NCBI GenBank assembly: GCA_030150585.1
Contig: JASLFM010000019.1
Span: 1-8,390 of the forward strand
DNA: 8,390 nt
Reading direction: 5' to 3'
Source of the DNA: Acidovorax sp.
GTDB taxonomy: Bacteria > Pseudomonadota > Gammaproteobacteria > Burkholderiales > Burkholderiaceae_C
This document shows positions 1-5,765 of the stretch, in pieces. A model generated the notes under the pieces. That model did no database searches. It worked only from the letters and a program-made list of their open reading frames with translations, and was not told where the DNA came from. The translations under genes and the position numbers were made by a program. Within the stretch, counting starts at the first letter, position 1. Each line of letters starts with the position of its first letter.

Positions 1-1699
1 GGCCTTGCTTGACGCGGTCGAGGTTGGCATCGGGCTTGTCGGCCTTGGTGATGGCAACCACGATGGGCACACCAGCCGCCTTCGCGTGCTTGATGGCTTC
101 GCGCGTCTGCGGCATCACGCCGTCGTCGGCCGCGCACACCAGGATGACGATGTCGGTCGCCTGGGCGCCGCGCGCACGCATGGCCGTGAAGGCCTCGTGA
201 CCAGGGGTGTCGAGGAAGGTGATCATGCCGCGTGGGGTTTCCACGTGGTAGGCGCCGATGTGCTGCGTAATGCCGCCGGCTTCGCCCACCGCCACCTTGG
301 AGCGGCGGATGTAGTCCAGCAGCGAGGTCTTGCCGTGGTCCACGTGGCCCATGACAGTGACCACGGGCGCACGCGGCAGCAGCTCGGCCTGCTGGTTCGA
401 CACTTCCTCGTCGGTGAAGGCCTCGGGGTCGTCCAGCGCAGCCACCACGGCCTTGTGGCCCATTTCCTCGACCACGATCATGGCCGTATCCTGGTCCAGC
501 GGCTGGTTGATGGTGACCATCTGGCCCATCTTCATCAGCGCCTTGATGACCTCGTTGGCTTTCACCGCCATCTTGTGGGCCAGCTCGGCCACGGTGATGG
601 TCTCGGGCACGTGCACTTCGATCACACGCGCCTCGACCGGTGCAGCCTGCTGCTGGTGGTGGTCGTCGCGGTCGTTGCGGCGACCGCCGCGCGGACCCGA
701 ACGCCAGCTGTTGCGGCCCACGCCACCGCTGGAATCGCCGCGGGTCTTGATTTCCTTCTTCTTGGCAGTGTCGCCCGCCCAGCTCGACGAGAGCTTGGCA
801 GACTTCACCTCCTTGTTACCACCGGCCGGCGCCGCGGGCGCATTGGCACGCGCACCGCCGGTACCCACGGCCGGCTTGTGCAGCGTACCCTTCTTGGCGT
901 CGCCTGCGGGAGCGGCGGGCTTGGGTTCCTCGGGCTTCTTGGCGACCAGCACCTTCTTGGGCGCGGCCATCATGGCCCGGATGGCCTCGGCCTCGGCCAG
1001 GGCCTTGCGGCGGCGCTCGTCGAGATCGGCGGCGCGCGCAGTCTCTTCGGCGGCACGTGCCTTGGACTCGGCATCGGCCTTGGCACGCGCTTCTTCCTGG
1101 GCGGCCGCACGGGCGGCGGCATCGGCCGCGGCCTGCTGCTGGGCCTCTTCGCGCGCGGCGTTGGCCTGGGCCTTCTTCTCGGCCTCCTGGGCGGCATAGG
1201 CTGCAGCGCGCTCGGAGGCTTCGCGCTCGCGGCGCTCGCGTTCCTCGCGGGCGGCGCGCTCGGCGGCAAGGTCTTCCTCCTGGCGGCGGATCAACTCGGC
1301 CTGGCGGCGCGCCTCTTCCTCGCGGCGGGCCAGCTCCTGGTCTTCCTGCGAGGTGCCGTCCTGCCCGGCGTCTGCCGCATCGGCCACGCCTTCGGTTTCA
1401 TCGCGCTTGATGAAGGTGCGCTTCTTGCGCACTTCCACCTGGATGGTGCGGGCCTTGCCCGTGGCATCGGCCTGCTTGATTTCGCTGGTGGACTTTTTCA
1501 CCAGCGTGATCTTCTTGCGATCGCCACCCGCAGTGCCATGGCTGGCCTGCAGGAAGGCCAGCAGCTTCTGCTTGTCGGACTCGGTCAGGGCGTCCTGCGA
1601 GGACGCCTTAGACACCCCAGCGGACTTGAGCTGTTCGAGCAGGGTTTCAGGCGATTTTTTGAGTTCGGCTGCAAACTCGGCGACAGTGTTACTCGACAT
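1..1699 (-). CDS. infB: Translation initiation factor IF-2, 5' part (C-terminal part lies beyond the window)
   Basis: IF-2 is the cytoplasmic GTPase that places initiator fMet-tRNA on the 30S subunit and promotes subunit joining. The minus frame is open from ATG at 1699 to the window edge (566 codons, no stop). Residues 1-50 form an IF2_N domain (starts MSSNTVAEFAAELKK). Residues about 60-100 are the basic IF2-associated segment. Residues about 118-245 are almost entirely Ala, Arg, Glu, Lys and Gln, predicted as a long charged helix. A flexible Gly/Pro/Lys-rich stretch follows, then a second IF2_N domain at about 355-425. The GTPase domain shows G1 GHVDHGKT (451-458), G3 DTPGH (497-501) and G4 TKAD (551-554). 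G4 has Thr where most IF-2 proteins have Asn (NKID). The N-terminal region before G1 is longer than in E. coli. The gene begins 24 bases after the nusA stop, the usual operon order. Identity is certain; only the missing C-terminus limits the call. Confidence 0.98.
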   Translation of the reverse strand, partial: MSSNTVAEFAAELKKSPETLLEQLKSAGVSKASSQDALTESDKQKLLAFLQASHGTAGGDRKKITLVKKSTSEIKQADATGKARTIQVEVRKKRTFIKRDETEGVADAADAGQDGTSQEDQELARREEEARRQAELIRRQEEDLAAERAAREERERREREASERAAAYAAQEAEKKAQANAAREEAQQQAAADAAARAAAQEEARAKADAESKARAAEETARAADLDERRRKALAEAEAIRAMMAAPKKVLVAKKPEEPKPAAPAGDAKKGTLHKPAVGTGGARANAPAAPAGGNKEVKSAKLSSSWAGDTAKKKEIKTRGDSSGGVGRNSWRSGPRGGRRNDRDDHHQQQAAPVEARVIEVHVPETITVAELAHKMAVKANEVIKALMKMGQMVTINQPLDQDTAMIVVEEMGHKAVVAALDDPEAFTDEEVSNQQAELLPRAPVVTVMGHVDHGKTSLLDYIRRSKVAVGEAGGITQHIGAYHVETPRGMITFLDTPGHEAFTAMRARGAQATDIVILVCAADDGVMPQTREAIKHAKAAGVPIVVAITKADKPDANLDRVKQG

Positions 1700-1710
1700 A
1701 TTCGGTATGA

Positions 1711-1718
1711 ACCTCCCT
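1711..1718 (-). promoter_or_regulatory. Ribosome binding site of infB, long spacing
   Basis: The minus strand reads AGGGAGGT in the 24-base gap between the nusA stop and the infB ATG. It is a strong Shine-Dalgarno, but the spacing to ATG at 1699 is 11 bases, at the long end of the normal range. No alternative ATG, GTG or TTG with a better distance is seen, and the N-terminal protein sequence from this ATG is typical of IF-2, so the start stands. Confidence 0.75.
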
Positions 1719-1723
1719 GACCT

Positions 1724-3208
1724 TTACTCTTGCCCCGTAAACCAGTGCTCGCGCGCCTTCAGGATCAAGGCTTTCGCATCTTCGGCAGACTGGCCGGTCA
1801 GTTCGGTCAGTTCGTCAATGGCCAGATCGGCCAGGTCATCTCGTGTGTGCACGCCGCCTGCCGCCAGCTTGGCGATCAGTTCCGGCGTAAGTCCCTCGAG
1901 GTCGCGCAGGTCTTGCGACACGCTTTCCACGCTTTCCTCGCGGGCGATTTCCATGGTGAGCAACGCGTCCTTGGCGCGGGCACGCAGCTCATTCACGGTA
2001 TCTTCGTCGAAGCTCTCAATCTCGAGCATTTCTTGCAGCGGCACGTAGGCCACCTCTTCCAGACTGGCGAAGCCTTCCTCGATCAGGATGTCGGCGATCT
2101 CCTCATCCACATCGAGCTTCTCCATGAACAGCTTGCGGGCTGCACTGGTCTCATCGGCCTGCTTCTGCGCGCTTTCGGCGGCGTCCATGATGTTGATCTT
2201 CCAGCCCGTGAGGTCGGACGCGAGGCGCACGTTCTGGCCGCCACGGCCGATGGCGATGGCAAGATTTTCCTCGTCCACCACCACGTCCATGGCGTGCTTT
2301 TCTTCATCAACCACGATGGAGGAGACATTGGCAGGGGCCAACGCGCCGATCACGAACTGTGCCGGATCCTCGGACCACAGCACGATGTCCACGCGCTCAC
2401 CGGCCAGCTCGTTGGTCACGGCATTCACACGCGTGCCGCGCACGCCCACGCAGGTGCCGATGGGGTCCACGCGTTTATCGTGGCTCAGCACGGCGATCTT
2501 GGCCCGGCTGCCCGGGTCACGGGCGCAGCTCTTGATCTCCAGCAGGCCCTGCTCGATCTCGGGCACTTCGTTGCGGAACAGCTCGATCATGAACTCGGGC
2601 GCCGAACGCGACAGGATGATGGGTGCGCCGCGCAGCGTCAGGTCCACCTCCATGATCATGGCGCGCACACGGTCTCCGTTGCGCAGGTTTTCCTTGGGGA
2701 TCATCTCGCTGCGCTTGAGGCGACCTTCCACGCGGCCCGACTCGACGATGATGTCGCCCTTGTCCATGCGCTTGACGGTGCCGGTGAAAATCTTCTCGCC
2801 GCGCGACATGAAGTCGTTGAGCAGCATTTCGCGCTCGGCATCACGGATCTTCTGCAGGATGACTTGCTTGGCCGCCATCGCGCCGATGCGGCCGATAGGC
2901 ACGGACTCGACGGCTTCCTCGATGTACTCGCCCACCTGGATGCCCTGCACGCGGTCCTGTGCGTCCATGAGCAGCTCTTCGGCGTCGGGGTTCTGCAGAC
3001 CGGCATCGTCGGGCACAACGAGCCAGCGGCGGAAAGTCTCGTAGACGCCGCTGTCGCGGTCGATGGACACGCGGATGTCCACCTCGCCGTCATACAGCTT
3101 CTTGGTGGCCTGGGCCAGGGCCGATTCCACGGCGCCAAAGACCACATCGCGCTCCACGTTCTTCTCGCGCGAAATGGCCTCGACCAACATCAACAGTTCG
3201 CGATTCAT
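1724..3208 (-). CDS. nusA: Transcription termination/antitermination factor NusA
   Basis: NusA binds RNA polymerase and nascent RNA, enhances pausing and intrinsic termination, and takes part in antitermination complexes. The 494-residue protein is full length for the proteobacterial form. Domains in order: N-terminal RNAP-binding domain (1 to about 125, starts MNRELLMLVEAISREKNV); S1 domain (about 134-200); KH1 (about 210-285, with the GTCVGVRGTRV loop); KH2 (about 300-350, with IAIGRGGQNVRLA); and two C-terminal acidic helix-hairpin-helix repeats (about 364-420 and 436-490), the part that in E. coli contacts the alpha-CTD and autoinhibits RNA binding. ATG at 3208 is preceded by AGGAG at 3218-3222 with a 9-base spacer, a good ribosome site. 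The gene lies 78 bases after rimP and 24 before infB. The rimP-nusA gap has a small GC-rich stem (GCCG/CGGC) but no U-tract, so no terminator is called there. Confidence 0.98.
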   Translation of the reverse strand: MNRELLMLVEAISREKNVERDVVFGAVESALAQATKKLYDGEVDIRVSIDRDSGVYETFRRWLVVPDDAGLQNPDAEELLMDAQDRVQGIQVGEYIEEAVESVPIGRIGAMAAKQVILQKIRDAEREMLLNDFMSRGEKIFTGTVKRMDKGDIIVESGRVEGRLKRSEMIPKENLRNGDRVRAMIMEVDLTLRGAPIILSRSAPEFMIELFRNEVPEIEQGLLEIKSCARDPGSRAKIAVLSHDKRVDPIGTCVGVRGTRVNAVTNELAGERVDIVLWSEDPAQFVIGALAPANVSSIVVDEEKHAMDVVVDEENLAIAIGRGGQNVRLASDLTGWKINIMDAAESAQKQADETSAARKLFMEKLDVDEEIADILIEEGFASLEEVAYVPLQEMLEIESFDEDTVNELRARAKDALLTMEIAREESVESVSQDLRDLEGLTPELIAKLAAGGVHTRDDLADLAIDELTELTGQSAEDAKALILKAREHWFTGQE

Positions 3209-3286
3209 GCGACGACTCTCCTATTTCAATCACCCCGGGCTCCGGCCGCGTGCGGCGGGCCACCCATAACTTGTTTTTTGCGCGGC

Positions 3287-3877
3287 TCAGCCCTGCACCG
3301 GGGCGGGCTTGGCGCCCCGCCCCTTGAAATCGACGATGGGCGCCAACCGCGCCTCCCGCAATTCATCGAGCGTGAAGCCCAGCACCTGCAGCGGCGCCGG
3401 AACGCGCTTCTTGCTCACCTTTTGCCCCGGCTTGGGCGGCGGTTCGTCACTCCAGACGATCTGCCAGCCTCCGGACTCGGCACGCGCCAGTTGGCCGCGA
3501 AATTTCTTGCGATTGGCGCTCACCTGCCCTGCGGCGGCGGCGCCTATGGGTGCCTTGAGCGTGATGTCGATCACCTCGCCCTCGAAGCGCACAAAGTCCA
3601 ACTCGCCCCGCAGCAGGCGGTCGATGCCGGGCGAGGACACTTCCAGCCGCGCGTAGTCCACGCCGTCGACCTCTAGCGCGAACTGCAGTTGGCGCGTCAC
3701 CTTCTCGCAATCTTCCACCGTGACGAACTGCTCGGGCAAGGCCTGAACACCCTCGGTGGACGGCTGCCACGGCCAATCAATCGTCACGCGCAGCAGCCCG
3801 CCGGCGGAGCGCTCGATCTCCACCAGGTCATAGCCCAGTCCAGCCACGGTTTGTTCGACGATCTGCTGTAATGCCAC
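3287..3877 (-). CDS. rimP: Ribosome maturation factor RimP, GTG start
   Basis: RimP assists late assembly of the 30S subunit in the cytoplasm. The N-terminal alpha/beta domain runs from about residue 1 to 95 and holds the family segments VTVEDCEKVTRQL and EVSSPGIDRLLR. The C-terminal Sm/SH3-like domain follows, then a basic, proline-containing tail that makes the protein 196 residues, longer than the roughly 150 of E. coli. I place the start at GTG 3877 because the product then begins (M)ALQQIVEQTVAGLGYDLVEIE, the normal RimP N-terminus. The frame stays open upstream to an ATG at 3961, but that ATG follows directly on a terminator U-tract, has no Shine-Dalgarno, and would add 28 unrelated residues. 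The ribosome site for GTG is weak (GAAGA). A two-codon ATG-GAC-TGA lies just upstream at 3886-3894. First gene of the rimP-nusA-infB operon. Confidence 0.95.
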   Translation of the reverse strand: MALQQIVEQTVAGLGYDLVEIERSAGGLLRVTIDWPWQPSTEGVQALPEQFVTVEDCEKVTRQLQFALEVDGVDYARLEVSSPGIDRLLRGELDFVRFEGEVIDITLKAPIGAAAAGQVSANRKKFRGQLARAESGGWQIVWSDEPPPKPGQKVSKKRVPAPLQVLGFTLDELREARLAPIVDFKGRGAKPAPVQG

Positions 3878-3962
3878 GTGTTTCTTCAGTCCATCCCGGA
3901 AGTACGAAAAACCCGACAACCACCGGAACAGGCCCCGGCAGCTTCGAGCTCCACAATCCATT

Positions 3963-4004
3963 CGACCAAAAAAAACGGGCGGTTAGTACCCGCCCGTTTG
4001 GTCG
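3963..4004 (-). terminator. Intrinsic terminator in the rimP leader (possible attenuator)
   Basis: On the minus strand a CGGGCGG / CCGCCCG stem (3990-3996 with 3976-3982, loop of 7) is extended by AAA/UUU and followed directly by eight U residues (3968-3975). An outer pair, CGACC (4000-4004) with GGTCG (3963-3967), could close around the U-tract with a five-U bulge. Reading on the plus strand gives only three Ts after the stem, so the terminator is directional. It lies about 86 bases before the rimP start codon, downstream of the predicted rimP promoter. It would also stop transcripts arriving from the cytochrome/thioredoxin operon. Whether it works as a regulated attenuator or only as an insulator is not shown by the sequence. 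Confidence 0.85.
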
Positions 4005-4014
4005 TGAAGCTCCT

Positions 4015-4043
4015 ATTGTATCCGGTAAAGCCCCGGCTTGCAA
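4015..4043 (-). promoter_or_regulatory. Predicted sigma-70 promoter of the rimP-nusA-infB operon
   Basis: The minus strand has TTGCAA (4038-4043) as the -35, a 17-base spacer, and TACAAT (4015-4020) as the -10, one mismatch from TATAAT. The predicted transcription start is about 4005-4009, which leaves only a few bases before the terminator hairpin and a leader of about 130 bases to the rimP start. The element lies between the thioredoxin-like gene stop (4082) and rimP. I see no better promoter between the terminator and rimP. Confidence 0.75.
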
Positions 4044-4081
4044 AGGCGGCGGCACGCAATTTGCATCAGGGCATTGATTAT

Positions 4082-4474
4082 TCAGCGCCGTGCGGCACGA
4101 ACGCGCTCGAACACGCCCTGGGCCTCGCCGGGCAGAACGACCGGCGCGCCCTCCCCATCCTGCAGGCTCGCCAAGAGCCGCTCCAGCACCGGCGCCTGCG
4201 GCAGCAGCGGCCCGAGAAAGCGGGCCTGGCGACCATCGGCGATCAGCAGCGTGGGGAAAGTCTCCACATCCAGGTCACCCGCCAGCGCCTCCTCATCCTC
4301 CACATCCACCCATTCGAAGCGCACCCGGGGGTGCGCAGCCGCCAGGCCGTCGAAAAGCGTCCGGTAGTCGCGGCACACGCCGCACCAGCCCGCGCAGAGG
4401 CAGACCACCCACCAGCCGGTGTCTTCGGGAATTGCTTTCGATAGCGCCGGGCGTTCTTCCATGGAGGGTTTCAT
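4082..4474 (-). CDS. Thioredoxin-fold protein with CGVC active site
   Basis: The 130-residue protein has a thioredoxin-fold signature: WCGVC at 30-34 (CXXC at 31-34) and the cis-proline segment TFPTL with Pro74. It therefore probably carries out thiol-disulfide exchange. Two further cysteines lie just before the active site (Cys25 and Cys27, in CLCAGWCGVC), which is unusual. There is no signal peptide or membrane segment, so it should act in the cytoplasm, although both upstream genes encode exported cytochromes. ATG at 4474 overlaps the triheme cytochrome stop by one base (TGATG), which implies translational coupling; no separate Shine-Dalgarno is visible. A second in-frame ATG at 4462 is possible but less likely. 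The frame continues far upstream inside the cytochrome gene; that part is a shadow. The partner protein is unknown. The fold is secure; the physiological role is not. Confidence 0.88.
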   Translation of the reverse strand: MKPSMEERPALSKAIPEDTGWWVVCLCAGWCGVCRDYRTLFDGLAAAHPRVRFEWVDVEDEEALAGDLDVETFPTLLIADGRQARFLGPLLPQAPVLERLLASLQDGEGAPVVLPGEAQGVFERVRAARR

Positions 4475-5754
4475 CAGGAGCCGCGCCGCTCCCGGGCGCG
4501 ATAGACCTCCATGGTACCGACTCCCGGCGCCTGGTTTCCCCATGCGTTGCGGATGAACGTGGCCACGGCCGCCACCTCCTCGTCGCCCAGCACCTGCATG
4601 AAGGGCGGCATGCCGTGGGGCCGCGGATTGCCTGCCGTGGCGGGCAGGTAGCCGCCCTGCAGCACCACGCGCACCACATTCGTAGGATCGGCCATCATCA
4701 CGGCCCGATTGCCTGCCAGGGCTGGAAACGCCCCCGGCCTCCCCTGGCCCGCCTCGCCGTGGCACTGGGCGCACTGCTGCTCGTACACCTTGGCGCCACG
4801 ATCCAGGACGTTCGCCGCCGGCTTGGCCACGCCGGCCGAAGCACGCTCCCGAGACGGCAGCGCGCGCAGATAGGTGGCCATGGCGCGCAGATCCGCATCG
4901 CTGAGGTACTGCGTGCTGCGGAACACCACCTCGGCCATGGGGCCGGACACCCCGCCCTGCGGCGCCACACCCGTGCGTAGCAGCGCCACCACGTCGTCCT
5001 CCGGCCAATCGGCCACCCCGGCCTCCGCGGCCATGTTGAGCGCCGGGGCGTACCAGTTCTGCACGGGAATAAGCCCACCATTGAAAGCCTGCGCCTCGCT
5101 CGCAGCGCCCAAGGCATTGCGCGGCGTGTGGCATGCCGCGCAGTGGCCCAGTCCGTTCACAAGATAGGCACCCCGGTTCCATTCGGCCGTCTGCGCAGGA
5201 TCCGCCACAGCTTCGCCCGGAGAGAAGAACAGCGCACGCCAGACGGCCAGCGCCGCTTGCGTGCTGTACGGAAAGCGCAACGCATGCGCGCGGTTGGGCT
5301 GCGCCGAGGCCGGCAGGCTCTGCAAGTAGGCGTAGATCGCGTCCGCATCCTCGCGCGTCACCCGCGTGTAATTGGGATAGGGGAAGGCCGGGTACAGCAA
5401 GCGGCCATCCTTGGAGCGGCCATTGTGCAGGGCGCGCCAGAATTCGGCGGGCGTCCAGCGGCCCAGGCCCGTTTCTGGGTCGGGCGTCAAGTTAGGCGCA
5501 TACACCACACCGAATGGCGTCTCGATGCCCCGCCCGCCTGCGTAGGGCGCACCACCGGGCACCGTGTGGCACGCCATGCAGTCGCCCGCGCGGGCGAGAT
5601 ACTCCCCACGCGCCACCCGATCCTGCGCAGCGGCCTGCGGCTGCGTTGCATCCGGCAAAGGCTGCTCGCCTCGCACGTTAAGCCAGGCCACGACGGCGGC
5701 CAGCACACCACCCAGCAGGGCGAGCAATCCAATCACCTTGGCAAAGCGTCGCAT
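4474..5754 (-). CDS. Triheme cytochrome c, alcohol/gluconate dehydrogenase cytochrome-subunit type
   Basis: This 426-residue protein probably carries electrons in the periplasm from a dehydrogenase to the respiratory chain. A hydrophobic segment at about 7-25 (after MRRFAK) is a signal peptide or membrane anchor. Three heme c sites follow: CMACH (59-63), CAACH (205-209) and CAQCH (328-332), one per cytochrome c domain. Likely distal ligands are Met273 (SGPMAEV) for heme 2 and Met382 or Met386 (GMPPFM) for heme 3. The first domain has no Met after the CMACH site; YPAFPY stands where related dehydrogenase subunits often have YPAMPY. I chose ATG 5754 because AGGAGG lies five bases upstream; the 44 codons open further upstream lie within the preceding gene. 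The gene is 10 bases after the c4-like gene and overlaps the thioredoxin-like gene. No catalytic dehydrogenase subunit is nearby, so the electron donor is unknown. Confidence 0.92.
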   Translation of the reverse strand: MRRFAKVIGLLALLGGVLAAVVAWLNVRGEQPLPDATQPQAAAQDRVARGEYLARAGDCMACHTVPGGAPYAGGRGIETPFGVVYAPNLTPDPETGLGRWTPAEFWRALHNGRSKDGRLLYPAFPYPNYTRVTREDADAIYAYLQSLPASAQPNRAHALRFPYSTQAALAVWRALFFSPGEAVADPAQTAEWNRGAYLVNGLGHCAACHTPRNALGAASEAQAFNGGLIPVQNWYAPALNMAAEAGVADWPEDDVVALLRTGVAPQGGVSGPMAEVVFRSTQYLSDADLRAMATYLRALPSRERASAGVAKPAANVLDRGAKVYEQQCAQCHGEAGQGRPGAFPALAGNRAVMMADPTNVVRVVLQGGYLPATAGNPRPHGMPPFMQVLGDEEVAAVATFIRNAWGNQAPGVGTMEVYRARERRGS

Positions 5755-5759
5755 GGCAG

Positions 5760-5765
5760 CCTCCT
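5760..5765 (-). promoter_or_regulatory. Ribosome binding site of the triheme cytochrome gene
   Basis: The minus strand reads TGAGGAGG, so a full AGGAGG Shine-Dalgarno overlaps the stop codon of the upstream c4-like gene and sits five bases before ATG 5754. It fixes the start of the triheme cytochrome and implies coupled translation of the two cytochromes. Confidence 0.85.

Noticed and set aside
5..1720. Long plus-strand open frame of 571 codons
   Set aside because: It lies exactly opposite infB. The predicted protein is rich in His, Gly, Leu and Arg with no recognisable domain, as expected from the complement of GC-rich coding sequence. infB on the minus strand has unmistakable motifs.
3209..3286. 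Terminator or regulatory RNA between rimP and nusA
   Set aside because: Only a four-base GCCG/CGGC stem with a mismatch-interrupted extension and no U-tract on the coding strand. Not enough to call.
1730..3676. Long plus-strand open frame of 648 codons
   Set aside because: It lies opposite nusA and most of rimP, with a His-, Leu- and Gly-rich product and no family resemblance. It results from codon bias in the genes on the other strand.
4005..4081. Possible tRNA gene upstream of rimP, as in some other bacteria
   Set aside because: No cloverleaf, T-loop (GTTCGAATC-like) sequence or CCA end could be found on either strand. The region is explained by the promoter.
4475..5182. Upstream extension of the thioredoxin-like frame inside the cytochrome gene
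   Set aside because: The extra 236 residues are Gly/Arg-rich shadow sequence of the triheme cytochrome. The TGATG overlap marks the real start at 4474.
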